From: Luteitalea pratensis
GTDB lineage: Bacteria; Acidobacteriota; Vicinamibacteria; Vicinamibacterales; Vicinamibacteraceae
Direction: 5' to 3'
NCBI RefSeq assembly: GCF_001618865.1
Contig: NZ_CP015136.1
Location: 1,957,001 to 2,021,000 of the forward strand
Length of the DNA: 64,000 bases
The notes beneath the pieces were generated by a model that ran no database searches, was not told where the DNA came from, and worked only from the letters and a program-made list of their open reading frames with translations. Numbering within the stretch: the stretch's first letter is position 1; every line of letters starts with the position of its first letter. A program made the position numbers and the translations under genes. Positions 53,163 through 62,165 of this stretch are shown in pieces.

Positions 53163-54575
53163 ATGCTCACGGCGAGTGCGTCGGGCCTCTCGCGCAGGGA
53201 AGCGTTGCAACTCGCGTCCGCCCTCGTGGTGTCGGGCATGCCCACACATGCACGCAAGACCGTGCTCGTGGCGGGCGGCGGCATCGCTGGCCTCAGTTGC
53301 GCGTGGGAACTGCAGCGCCGCGGCCACGACGTGACGGTGCTCGAAGCGTCCGACCGCACGGGTGGTCATGTCTACACGTTCCGCAGCGGCCTGGACGACG
53401 GGCTGTACGCGGATGCAGGCGCGGAGCAGTTCACCGATCCGGGCTACGAGCGCTTCTGGGGCTACGTGCACGAGTTTGGCCTGGCGTACCGGTACTACCC
53501 GCGGCGTGAGCACATGCTGCGGTGGCTTGGCGGCCGTCTGTGTACCGAGGAGATGCTCGCCGATCCGAAGGTGCTGGCCGGCCTCGACTTGAATGCCCGC
53601 GAGATTACGTACCTGCAGACGCACCCGTTCTGGGATCTCGCGTCGCTGTACTTCGCTCCGTACCTCTCGAACGTCACCGATGAGTACAAGCCCTTCGACG
53701 CGGGTCTGAATCACCTGGACGGCATGAGTACGAGCGAGCTGTTCCGCAAGGACGGCGCCTCGGCCGGTGCGCTGCGGCTCATCGGCGGCCGCGGATCCGC
53801 CCTGCACTCGGTCTGGCACGCCGCGATCCTCCGTCTGCGTGGAGTGCCCCTGTGGCCGCCCCGAGTGTTCCGGCTGGTGGGAGGCAACCAGACGCTGACC
53901 GATACGTTGACGCACAAGCTGGGCGAGCGGGTCCGACTCCACAGTCCAGTGACGCACATCGAGCAGGGCAGTGGCGTCCGCGTCACGTGCCAGACCTCCG
54001 GTCGTGACGTGCACCACGAAGCGGACTACCTCGTCTCGGCGATGTCGGCCGTCCAGTTGCGACGTGTGGTCATGACGCCTGCCCTCACGGAGGCCAAGGC
54101 GTACGCCATCCAGCACGTGCCGTACTACTTCGACTCGCGCGTGATCTTCCAGACGGCGTCGAGGTACTGGCAACGCGATGGCGTGAGTCCGAACATGGAG
54201 ATCGGCGACGACGCGCTGCAGCACGTCTGGAGCAGCTGCGACGAGCTTCCGACGCCGCGCGGGCTGATCGTCGGGACCGCGGGACCGGGAGGGACCACCG
54301 ACCTCGCCGCGGCCACCTACCGCAAGCACTATCCGGGTCGATCCGCCGCGATCGAAAAGGCGCACATCTGGACGTGGGCGAATCATCCATGGGCGTCGGC
54401 GTGCGAAACGACGGCGTACCCGGTCGGGCAGCTGGCGCGCCTCTGGCCGGCGCTGAGCGAACCGCACGGGCGCGTGCACTTCGTCGGCGCATATGCCGAC
54501 AACCTCAACTGGGGCATGGAAGCCGGGACGCGATCGGCCCACCGCGTGGCCGAGGCCATTGACGCGCTTGCGTAA
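53163..54575 (+). CDS. FAD-dependent amine oxidase family protein
   Basis: 470 residues from ATG 53163 (GGAGGTGACC upstream). A short twin-arginine-like N-terminus (LSRREALQLAS) precedes the FAD motif TVLVAGGGIAGLSCAWEL, then EASDRTGGHVYTF, the substrate region around YLQTHPFWDLASLYF, and the C-terminal FAD contact GRVHFVGAYADNLNWGMEAG. It would oxidise amines or a similar substrate with FAD in or outside the cytoplasm. It lies 113 bases upstream of the sugar dehydrogenase-YcaO-TfuA run and could act with it. Confidence 0.88.
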   Translation: MLTASASGLSRREALQLASALVVSGMPTHARKTVLVAGGGIAGLSCAWELQRRGHDVTVLEASDRTGGHVYTFRSGLDDGLYADAGAEQFTDPGYERFWGYVHEFGLAYRYYPRREHMLRWLGGRLCTEEMLADPKVLAGLDLNAREITYLQTHPFWDLASLYFAPYLSNVTDEYKPFDAGLNHLDGMSTSELFRKDGASAGALRLIGGRGSALHSVWHAAILRLRGVPLWPPRVFRLVGGNQTLTDTLTHKLGERVRLHSPVTHIEQGSGVRVTCQTSGRDVHHEADYLVSAMSAVQLRRVVMTPALTEAKAYAIQHVPYYFDSRVIFQTASRYWQRDGVSPNMEIGDDALQHVWSSCDELPTPRGLIVGTAGPGGTTDLAAATYRKHYPGRSAAIEKAHIWTWANHPWASACETTAYPVGQLARLWPALSEPHGRVHFVGAYADNLNWGMEAGTRSAHRVAEAIDALA

Positions 54576-54688
54576 TGCCGTCGAGGGCCGTCACGCGTCA
54601 ACGCCCAGGCTGACATGGCATGATCGGGGATGAAGTCGAGTGCTCATCCCATAGTCGGCGTTGGTGACGCTGAAAACCGGAGGCGATG

Positions 54689-55837
54689 ATGCGATCGATC
54701 CTTGCAGTCGTGGTGCTCGTGCCGCTGGTTGCCGGCTGTGACGTCGGCGCCGCGTCCCAGGCTCCAGGTGCGGCCCAGCCACCGGCGAACCTGCCGTTCC
54801 AGATACAGGTTGTGGCCGACTTCGAATCGCCCTGGGCGATGACGTTCCTGCCTGACGGCCGCATGTTGATCACCGAGAAGGCCGGCACCCTCTACGTGGT
54901 CTCCGCTGATGGGCAGCAGCGCAAACGCGTCGACGGCATTCCTGCTGTGGCAAGCGAAGGCCAGGGCGGTTTCATGGATGTCGTGGTGCACCCGGGCTTC
55001 GCGACGAACCGGCTCGTGTACTTCAGCTATGCCGAAGCCGGCCAGGGCGGCAAAGGGGTGGTCCTCGCCCGCGGCGTCTTCGTCGATGGCGAGCAGCCCG
55101 TGCTGCAGAAGGTCGAGACGCTGTTCCGAGCCTCGCCCTACGTCGACGGCAATGGGCATTTCTCTGGTCGCATCGCCTTCTCGAGCGACGGGCACCTGTT
55201 CTTCACCAACGGCGAACGCCAGAAGTTCGACCCGGCGCAGGATCCGAAGGCGACGCTGGGGAAGGTGCTCCGCCTCCAGGACGACGGGACGCCGGCGCCG
55301 GGCAATCCGCTGGTTGCCAAAGGATTCCATCCCGCGGTCTGGTCCTACGGTCATCGCAACCTGCTCGGCCTCGCGTTCGATGCGAGCGGCAACCTCTGGA
55401 AACAGGAGATGGGGCCCAGGGGCGGCGACGAAGTGAACCTGATCCTGCCCGGGCGCAACTACGGCTATCCAATCGTGTCTGACGGCGATCACTACGATGG
55501 CAAGTCCATCCCCGATCACGCCACTCGGCCCGAGTTCGAGAAACCCAAGGTGAGCTGGAATCCCGTCATCTCGCCGGGCGGTCTGATGGTCTACTCCGGC
55601 AAGCTCTGGCCGCAGTGGAAGGGCGACCTGTTCATCGGCGGCCTGTCCAGCCAGTCGCTGATTCGCGTCGACGTGGACGGCACCAATGCCCGGAAGGGCG
55701 ATCAGTGGCCGATGGGCCAGCGCATCCGCGAACCGGAGGAGGGCCCGGACGGCGCGATCTGGCTGCTCGAGGACGGGGGCCGCGACGGCCAGGGGCGGCT
55801 CCTGAAGCTGACCCCGCTCGGCTCCGCCTCACGGTGA
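54689..55837 (+). CDS. PQQ-dependent sugar dehydrogenase-like lipoprotein
   Basis: 382 residues from ATG 54689 (ATG 54686 adjacent; CCGGAGGCG upstream). The signal peptide ends in a lipobox-like LVAGCD. The six-bladed soluble glucose/sorbosone dehydrogenase pattern is complete: FESPWAMTFLPDGRMLITEK, GNGHFSGRIAFSSDGHLFF (His with GR of the catalytic site), WSYGHRNLLGLAFD, EMGPRGGDEVNLILPG and NYGYP. The stop overlaps the YcaO start (GTGA), so the two are translationally coupled, unusual for a sugar dehydrogenase. The cofactor PQQ is not made by any gene here. Confidence 0.9.
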   Translation: MRSILAVVVLVPLVAGCDVGAASQAPGAAQPPANLPFQIQVVADFESPWAMTFLPDGRMLITEKAGTLYVVSADGQQRKRVDGIPAVASEGQGGFMDVVVHPGFATNRLVYFSYAEAGQGGKGVVLARGVFVDGEQPVLQKVETLFRASPYVDGNGHFSGRIAFSSDGHLFFTNGERQKFDPAQDPKATLGKVLRLQDDGTPAPGNPLVAKGFHPAVWSYGHRNLLGLAFDASGNLWKQEMGPRGGDEVNLILPGRNYGYPIVSDGDHYDGKSIPDHATRPEFEKPKVSWNPVISPGGLMVYSGKLWPQWKGDLFIGGLSSQSLIRVDVDGTNARKGDQWPMGQRIREPEEGPDGAIWLLEDGGRDGQGRLLKLTPLGSASR

Positions 55838-57162
55838 CCCAGCTTCCATCGCCACCACGGCAGCCATTGCGCCTGAAGAGCGCTCCGAAGTACGGCCGGA
55901 GCGGCAATCATCGCGTCGTTCCGGCGCGTGAGACCTGTCGGCGCGCTCGCCCGATCATGAACGTCATCGGCGTGACCCGCCTGGCGGATGTCACCGGGTT
56001 GGACCATGTCGGCATTCCTGTCTGGGCCGCCGTTCGCCCCATCGCAGACGAGTCGTCCATTTCGGTTCAGAACGGCAAGGGCCCGACCCGCATCCATGCG
56101 AGAGCCGGCGCGATGATGGAAGCGGTGGAGCACTACTGTTGTGAGCGCCCACCGCATCGACCCAGATACGCAAGCTTTCGGACACTTCGGCGCCACGCTC
56201 GTGCCCTCGATCCGGAGAGCCTGGGCCTCGACCCCAGCGCGGAGTACGCAGACACGCTGCCGCTCGAATGGCTCCGCGGGACCGATCTGATCGCCGGCGA
56301 GCAGGTGTGGCTGCCAGCCTGCGCGGTGCTGAAACCGCGGCGTGAGGACGGCACGCCTGTCATCCGCGGCAGCACCAACGGGCTGGCCTCAGGCAACACC
56401 ATCGAAGAAGCGGTGTGTCACGGCCTGGCGGAGGTGATCGAGAGAGACGCGTGGACGCTGGCCATCATCCGCGGGGTACTGGTCCCGCGCGTTCGTGTGA
56501 TCGCGGCGGCTGTCAGTGCTGGGGTCGCCTGCCATCTGTCGCGGATCCACGACGCACGTCCTGAGGGGCAGCTGTTTCCGGTAATCGCCGTCAGCACGCT
56601 GCCTGAGGTCGCGTCGAGGCTGGCCGGCCGATTTCGGGCCGCGGGCATTCGTCTGGTCATCCGCGAGATCACGACTGACGTGCGGGTGCCCACATTTCTT
56701 GCGGCGGGATGGGAACCGCCCGGCACGGGCCGCCCACATTTCTACAGCGGGCTTGGCGCCCATCCGGACTCACGCGTGGCAATGACACGGGCCCTGACGG
56801 AGCTGGCTCAGAGCCGGTTGACGGTGTTTCAGGGGGTGCGGGAAGACATCGACAAGATCGCCAGGCTTGATGGCGACGCGGATCGGCCGGAACAGAGTCT
56901 GTGGCTGGCCGACGGCCCTGAGAAATCATTCGATGCCGTCCATACGTACCGAAGCCGAGACATCCTGGAAGACATCCGGTTCATGTCGCAACAGCTCCGG
57001 TCCGTCGGCCTGGAGCAGGTCATCGCGGTGGACCTCACGAGATCGGAAGTGGGGTTCCCTGTCGTGAAGATCGTGGTGCCGGGCCTCGAGCACTGGGCCG
57101 CCAGGCACTTCGATCCCGATCTCGTCGTCCTTGGCTCACGCGCACGGCGGTATCTCGCATGA
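55834..57162 (+). CDS. ycaO: YcaO-type ATP-dependent peptide-backbone modifying enzyme
   Basis: 442 residues from GTG 55834, which overlaps the previous stop and keeps RLKSAPKYGRSGNHRVVP and the TRLADVTGLDHVGIP block that relatives have; an internal ATG at 55957 would lose them. ATP/Mg-binding motifs are SVQNGKG with ARAGAMMEAVEHY (about 77-98), STNGLASGN (about 180) and EEAVCHGLAEVIERDAW (about 190-205). It lacks the C-terminal PxPxP of azoline-forming YcaOs. With a TfuA partner, such YcaOs install thioamides on peptides. The next gene overlaps by 4 bases. Confidence 0.93.
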   Translation: MTQLPSPPRQPLRLKSAPKYGRSGNHRVVPARETCRRARPIMNVIGVTRLADVTGLDHVGIPVWAAVRPIADESSISVQNGKGPTRIHARAGAMMEAVEHYCCERPPHRPRYASFRTLRRHARALDPESLGLDPSAEYADTLPLEWLRGTDLIAGEQVWLPACAVLKPRREDGTPVIRGSTNGLASGNTIEEAVCHGLAEVIERDAWTLAIIRGVLVPRVRVIAAAVSAGVACHLSRIHDARPEGQLFPVIAVSTLPEVASRLAGRFRAAGIRLVIREITTDVRVPTFLAAGWEPPGTGRPHFYSGLGAHPDSRVAMTRALTELAQSRLTVFQGVREDIDKIARLDGDADRPEQSLWLADGPEKSFDAVHTYRSRDILEDIRFMSQQLRSVGLEQVIAVDLTRSEVGFPVVKIVVPGLEHWAARHFDPDLVVLGSRARRYLA

Positions 57163-57827
57163 ATCACACGCTGGTGTTCCTGGGACCGAGTCTGCCGGTC
57201 ACAAAGGCACGTGCCGTCCTCCCCGACGCCTGCTACGTGCCTCCGATTCGACGGGGCGACCTGATCTCGGTGCTGAAGGAGAGCCCGGCGATTGTCGGCA
57301 TCGTCGACGGCCAGTTCCTGCACTCCCTCGCGGTGTCACCACGCGAGATTTTCGCGGCGCTCGAGGCAGGCGTCATCGTCCTTGGCGCCGCCAGCATGGG
57401 AGCGCTCCGCGCAGTGGAGATGTCGCGCTACGGCATGATCGGCGTCGGCACCATCTTCCGGTGGTTCCGCGATGCGCGGCTCGTTGCAGAGGATGAACTG
57501 GCCGTTACGTACGATCCCGACACCGGAGCGGCGTTGTCGGACGCGCTCGTCAACATGCGTGACGCCTACGCGCGAGCCGTTGCCGAGAAGGTGATTTGCA
57601 ACGAAACCCGCCGCACTCTCATACGACTTGCAAGCAGCCTGTACTTTCCCGACCGTACGTACGAGGCAACGTTGCGACTCGCCGAACGACAGGTCTCACG
57701 CGCCGAGCTGAATCGATTGCGTCTCTGGTTGCAACGGGGCGCGCCGGACCTGAAGGCTGACGATACGCTCCGGTTGCTGCGCCTGGCGCGGCGCCTGTCC
57801 ATGCCGACGGACGAACAATCGCGGTGA
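57159..57827 (+). CDS. tfuA: TfuA-like protein, partner of YcaO
   Basis: 222 residues from ATG 57159, overlapping the YcaO stop (ATGA). TLVFLGPSLPVTKARAVL, PPIRRGDL, VGIVDGQFLHSLAVSPREI and GASMGALRAVEM are the defining blocks of TfuA proteins, first known from the trifolitoxin locus. YcaO-TfuA pairs catalyse thioamide formation in archaeal methyl-CoM reductase and in several modified peptides; TfuA probably delivers sulfide. The pairing and the short peptide gene 8 bases downstream point to a RiPP locus. Confidence 0.93.
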   Translation: MNHTLVFLGPSLPVTKARAVLPDACYVPPIRRGDLISVLKESPAIVGIVDGQFLHSLAVSPREIFAALEAGVIVLGAASMGALRAVEMSRYGMIGVGTIFRWFRDARLVAEDELAVTYDPDTGAALSDALVNMRDAYARAVAEKVICNETRRTLIRLASSLYFPDRTYEATLRLAERQVSRAELNRLRLWLQRGAPDLKADDTLRLLRLARRLSMPTDEQSR

Positions 57828-57835
57828 GGTGATCC

Positions 57836-58051
57836 ATGAACCCAGTTGTCGAACAAATCATCGGCAAGTTGATCATCGACTCGACGTTTCGGCAAACGTT
57901 CAAGACCGATCGGGCGCATGCCCTGGCTCGTTTCACGCTGACCCCGACGGAGCGGAACGGCCTGATGCAATTCGACCCGCAAGCGATCGAGGTGGCGGTC
58001 CGCAACCTTCAGATGAGCAGGTCGATTCCGACCGAAAGCATGTTCTGGTGA
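57836..58051 (+). CDS. Putative RiPP precursor peptide
   Basis: 71 residues from ATG 57836, 8 bases after tfuA with GAGGTGATCC upstream. The N-terminal 45 residues form an acidic/basic helical leader (VVEQIIGKLIIDSTFRQTF, ALARFTLTPTERNGLMQF), a pattern shared with leader peptides of the NHLP/Os1348-Franean1 type that precede YcaO or other modifying enzymes. The tail NLQMSRSIPTESMFW would be the core. It lacks Cys, so thioamide, or Ser/Thr-based, modification is expected instead of thiazoles. No Gly-Gly cleavage site is evident. Not recognised as any named peptide. Confidence 0.7.
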   Translation: MNPVVEQIIGKLIIDSTFRQTFKTDRAHALARFTLTPTERNGLMQFDPQAIEVAVRNLQMSRSIPTESMFW

Positions 58052-58163
58052 CGCTGGGTCGACCCCCGTTCGCATCTGAAGTGTGCGCCTTGCTCAGGCG
58101 TCACTGAGCCATCTCGTGTGCGACGACCGCGAACGGCGCGCTGGTCGGGATCGCCCATCGTGC

Positions 58164-58580
58164 CTACTTCGCAGGTTCTAACGGGTGGGAGATGTGACCT
58201 TGAACGATGAGCCACTGGGCTCCGATCTTCCGCCACAACCAGGACACGCCACCCTGCTGCCGTATGGTTGTTCCGGTGCCTTCCATGACGATGTCGCGCT
58301 TGAACGTAGCACTCGCCAGCGCGTACTCGGAGCCCAGTGGTGAGACCTCGAGGTCCGCATACGTCACGTCCAGGGATCGCACTGCTGGAAGAGCCTTCCG
58401 CACGCCTGCTGCCATGAGGTCATGAGTCGCACGCCGACCATCGTGATAGAAGTAGAACTCGGGCACAGTGGCATAGTGCGCGACCAGCCCATCGGCGTCG
58501 CGGGCACACTCGGCAGCCTCGAACGATCGTACGCGAGCGCTTACCGCCGCCATGACGGCCTCTCGTTCTGAGTGGTCCAT
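58164..58580 (-). CDS. SnoaL/DUF4440-like nuclear-transport-factor-2 family protein
   Basis: 138 residues from ATG 58580. ARDADGLVAHYATVPEF, SYDVTYADLEVSPLG-like strands and GGVSWLWRKIGAQWLIVQGH show the NTF2 fold of small SnoaL/DUF4440 proteins, which bind or convert small molecules or regulate partners. Convergent with the RiPP-like run but on the opposite strand; no functional tie is visible. Confidence 0.78.
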   Translation of the reverse strand: MDHSEREAVMAAVSARVRSFEAAECARDADGLVAHYATVPEFYFYHDGRRATHDLMAAGVRKALPAVRSLDVTYADLEVSPLGSEYALASATFKRDIVMEGTGTTIRQQGGVSWLWRKIGAQWLIVQGHISHPLEPAK

Positions 58581-58909
58581 GTGTCCGGCACCCCTTCCAT
58601 TACTTTCGCGAGAATCATTAGCGTAACGCCAACGGCCCCGGTTTCTTCAGGGTAGCAGTGTTTCGTGCTGACCGGTCAAAGCGCGACTCCTGGCACGAGT
58701 GCCGCTTCGAGGCGCGCCAGAGGCCACGTGGCGGCAATAGGTGCGAGTCTTGTTTCTCCTGCTCGACCTCGAGTCGTCCGACTGGCGCTCGCGAGTCGTC
58801 ACGTCGGAGGCTGTTGACCTGTTTGCCTTGCTGGACGCCACACTGCGCGTCGAGCGGTAGTCGTGGGCGCGACTACCTGGATCCCGCCCCGGGCAGGCCG
58901 GCTTGTGGT
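58581..58909. other. Gene-poor stretch with one 39-codon open frame
   Basis: About 330 bases. The only notable frame runs from GTG 58741 to a TAG ending at 58860 (VRVLFLLLDLESSDW, then EAVDLFALLDATLR). It starts right after an in-frame stop and has no ribosome site, so it is probably a remnant or chance frame. Nothing else is seen. Confidence 0.4.
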
Positions 58910-61084
58910 TCATCGGACGCCGTCCACGACCATCAGGTTGGTGTTCACGTTCTGCACCACCGAGTACATGAACGAGTGCTGGTCGGGACTGAGCGCGACG
59001 CCGAACCACGGGTGTCTGCCGCCGAGATCCGCCAGCCTGGTGCGAGTCAGGGAGCCGAACTCGAGATACTCCACGGCGGTGTCGAACCTCGACTCGCCCG
59101 CCGACACGAAGTAGAGGCCGCGGTCACCCACCGCGAAGTTGATGGCGTAACTCAGCCCGTCGACGACAAGCGTTTCGGGTCCTCCAGCCACGGGCATGCG
59201 CCAGATACTGGTGGGCGAGCTCTGCTCCTTCGCGTAATACAGGAACCCATCGGCGGCCTCGGTCGCGGCAGTGCCGCCGTTCCTGGTGATCTGAACGGCC
59301 GCACCGCCGTCTGACGGCATGCGCCACACTTCATCACGCCCCGTCCTCGGCGATGCCGCATAAATCCACTTGCCGTCGCGCGACCACCGGGCTTCGCCGT
59401 ACTCATCTCGTTCGGTCGTCAGTTGTCGCGTTGTAACTGTTCCAAGATCCAGCACGTACACGGCACTCCGCAGGTCGCGTCGGGCGTTGAACAGGATCCG
59501 GTCGTCGTCGATGGGAGACCACTGCGGGTTCGAACACATCGGACCGCCCATGGATGTCACTTGGCGCGGGTTCGCGCCATCAGCGTTCGAGACGAACAGT
59601 TCCATGTTCCCGGTTCTCGTCGATATGAATGCGATGCGGCCGCCGTCGCGCGAATAGGCGGGCGTGGCTTCGTCGTAGGTCGATGGGGCCACGACGGCCG
59701 CGATGGGATTGCTCGCATTAGCGGTCACGTCCATGCGCGCCAGGCTGGTGTCCCTGAACTGGGCTGAATAGATCAGCCGCCCGCCGCGACTCAGGCTCAG
59801 CGTCGAGGCCTGTTCGCCAAACGGGAGCACCACCGCCGGGCCCGAGGGCGCCAATCGATCCGAACGCAAGGGGAGGCGATTCAATCGTGACTGTCCAAAA
59901 AGTGCGCCGGAGGAAAACACCAGCGCCGCATCGTCGCCCGACCACGCGAGGTCGAGTACCTGGACTGCAGACCGCGTCGTGACCCGTGCAGGACTGCCGA
60001 TCGGCTCGAACGCAGCCGAGAGTGCGAGGATGTGGATCTCGCTCGCGCCGACTCCCGGAGGCCGAACGAACGCCATATGACGCCCATCGGACGAAAACAC
60101 AGGCTTGGAGTCACTCGATTTCTCGTCGTGCGGGGTGGTCGTCAGGCGGCGCCTGTCGTGTCCGTCCCTTGACAACAACCAGATTCCGCGACCCTTGGCG
60201 GGGTCGTCGTCAGCGCTGGCGATCCAGTGACCATCCGGCGTCCAGCTGAGTCGATGGTTGGCCACAGGGGTCCGGAGCGTGATGGTGCCGATGCGTCGCT
60301 CCGCCGCGTGTCCAAGCGCTGGAACGACCATGACGTCGACTGTCGTGTCGCTGTGCGGCGCCCGCCGCAGGAACGCGATCTCCTGACCATCCGGCGACCA
60401 TGCTGGCGAATCGTCCCTCGCGGGGTTGGTGGTCAGGGGGATGGGCTCGCCCGGCCCTACCAGCTTCACGTAGATGTCGTAATTGTCCTGCGCCGGACCG
60501 TTCCACGAGAACGCCACCTGGCTGCCATCTGGAGACAGGCTCGGCGTCCGCTCGGTGCCCTCATACGCGGTGAGCCGCGTGGCCTGCAGGGGGCCGTCGC
60601 TCGGCTCAGCGGGCCGCCTGCCGACAACCGCGTAAGCAAGGGCTGCAAGCCCGCATGCCCCGAGCGCACCAGCGGCCCACCATCGGAGGCGGCTCGTTGC
60701 GCCACCGCGCGACGACGGGGCCACAGGCGGCTGACCCGCGGGCATGTGGGGCGGTTCGACCGTGGGGGCGACGGTCTGGATGTCGGCGGCGAAGCGATAA
60801 CCATGCTTCGGCACGGTTTCGATCCAGTGCGCCGCGCCGTCGCCCAGCGCCTTGCGCAACGTGGACACCTGGAACGACAGGTTCGCTTCTTCGACGAACG
60901 TGTCCGGCCAGAGCGCAGTCATCAGCTCCTGCCGCGAGAAGGCGTGCCGTGGCCTGCGCACGAGCAGCACGAGGAGCTCGAAGCCCTTCGGCGAGAGCGC
61001 GATCGCCTCACCAGCGCGCAGCACGACGCGCTGGTCGACGTCCACGCGGTACTCGCCGAAGTGGTACGACTCACTCGTCGACAA
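58910..61084 (-). CDS. Winged-helix regulator with membrane segment and TolB-like propeller
   Basis: 724 residues from TTG 61084, chosen because AGGAGG lies 9 bases upstream and the family starts at SESYHFGEYRVD. Residues about 5-100 form an OmpR/ToxR/CadC-type winged helix (LSPKGFELLVLLVRRP, FVEEANLSFQVSTLRKALG, ETVPKHGYRFAAD). After a basic linker comes a membrane helix (about 135-155, WWAAGALGACGLAALAY) and a C-terminal TolB/WD40-like propeller (SPDGSQVAFSWNG, SRDGGRIAFIST). A membrane-bound transcription factor with an outer sensor, typical of Acidobacteriota. Confidence 0.9.
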   Translation of the reverse strand: MSTSESYHFGEYRVDVDQRVVLRAGEAIALSPKGFELLVLLVRRPRHAFSRQELMTALWPDTFVEEANLSFQVSTLRKALGDGAAHWIETVPKHGYRFAADIQTVAPTVEPPHMPAGQPPVAPSSRGGATSRLRWWAAGALGACGLAALAYAVVGRRPAEPSDGPLQATRLTAYEGTERTPSLSPDGSQVAFSWNGPAQDNYDIYVKLVGPGEPIPLTTNPARDDSPAWSPDGQEIAFLRRAPHSDTTVDVMVVPALGHAAERRIGTITLRTPVANHRLSWTPDGHWIASADDDPAKGRGIWLLSRDGHDRRRLTTTPHDEKSSDSKPVFSSDGRHMAFVRPPGVGASEIHILALSAAFEPIGSPARVTTRSAVQVLDLAWSGDDAALVFSSGALFGQSRLNRLPLRSDRLAPSGPAVVLPFGEQASTLSLSRGGRLIYSAQFRDTSLARMDVTANASNPIAAVVAPSTYDEATPAYSRDGGRIAFISTRTGNMELFVSNADGANPRQVTSMGGPMCSNPQWSPIDDDRILFNARRDLRSAVYVLDLGTVTTRQLTTERDEYGEARWSRDGKWIYAASPRTGRDEVWRMPSDGGAAVQITRNGGTAATEAADGFLYYAKEQSSPTSIWRMPVAGGPETLVVDGLSYAINFAVGDRGLYFVSAGESRFDTAVEYLEFGSLTRTRLADLGGRHPWFGVALSPDQHSFMYSVVQNVNTNLMVVDGVR

Positions 61085-61234
61085 GGATGCCTGCCTCCTG
61101 ACAACGACTGGTATTTCGTGGGTGGAATCGTAAGCGTAACAGTGTGGCTGCGAGAACGCCAAGGGCGCGAGGCGACACGCACGGACAAGATCTGACAAGA
61201 TCGACCTGTCTTCCGCGGGTCCGAGGAACGGCGC

Positions 61235-61780
61235 ATGACACAGTCACATCGCGCGGGCGCTATCCGGGCGCCCCTGCTGGCGTTCGCCCTGGGCGCGCTC
61301 TCGTACGTGGCGAATACGCAAGACCGCCCGGCGGACGGGGGCGGGACGCCGCTTCCACAGGTCGCTGTGGAGGCGCAGCCGCTGGCGGCGAATGTCGAAC
61401 GGCTCGCGCAGGCGCTCGAGTATCTCGGCGCGCCGCTTCCAGCGGACGTCCGCACGGCTGCTGAACGCGCGGGCAGGGACCGCGACGCGAACGCGCTGCA
61501 GGCCCTGCTCGATCCACGTGTCCTGATCGCGGTGCACATCAATCCCGAGGCGCGCGTCAAGGTGACACGCCGGCCGGCGCCGGCCGTATTGCAGCAGCGC
61601 GGGTACACCGCGGTCATCCTGAAGATCGTCAACGAGAGCCGGGGCACGCCGCGCCTGCGCATCGGCAGTCCGCAGTCCGGACCGGTCCACGCCGGCATGG
61701 CGTCACTCTCCGCCGATCGGATGCAGCAACAGCACCTGCGCGTGAACGAGAACGTGGAAGGCCGGACGGATCGTTGCCGA
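61235..61780 (+). pseudogene. Truncated paralog of the CehA/McbA-type protein
   Basis: From ATG 61235 a signal-like N-terminus leads into LAQALEYLGAPLPADVRT, LDPRVLIAVHINPEARVKV and RVNENVEGRTDR, which align with the N-terminal domain of the protein at 45514-47925 (TEYLGAPLPP ... VGVQINPEMRVKV). Homology stops at about 61780 (probable frameshift after EGRTDR); the metal-binding PHP-like domain is absent. The frame stays open further but reads unrelated Arg-rich sequence. Confidence 0.7.
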
Positions 61781-62165
61781 CTGCCACCGTACACGCGAGC
61801 ACCTCGCAACCGGCCGACAGCCCCGCCAGTACAGCAGGCTGAATCAGACGATGGTCGAAGCCGGTTGCGACGACCAGGTGCCAGCCCGCGTCTGACGCGG
61901 CGCCCACTAGCTCAAACCCTCCGCACCTGGGCAGGGCCATGCCGGCGTGCGGCCCAGGTCGTGGCACACGGCGTCCGCAGCCTTGCCCTTCACGGCAAGC
62001 CAGCTCTTCGAATCGAGAGAGGTGCTCAAGAGGCGGAGGATATCGCAAACAAGGCGAGGGCATCGGTGGTCTACTGCATGAATAGTTCGGCCGACCGATG
62101 GTCCGATTGGACGGACCTGTATACCAAAGCTGGCGCCAATGAGCGTCTTTCTCGGAGGATCGTAT
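61781..62165. other. Decayed stretch after the truncated CehA paralog
   Basis: About 385 bases with long but low-quality frames on both strands (Arg/Pro-rich, no recognisable motif). It probably holds further remains of the deleted gene and the promoter of the cupin gene. Nothing is supported as coding. Confidence 0.4.

Noticed and set aside
58741-58860. 39-codon frame that might be a second small peptide gene near the YcaO locus
   Set aside because: No ribosome site, begins right after an in-frame stop, lies beyond an opposite-strand gene, and shows no leader similarity to the 57836 peptide.
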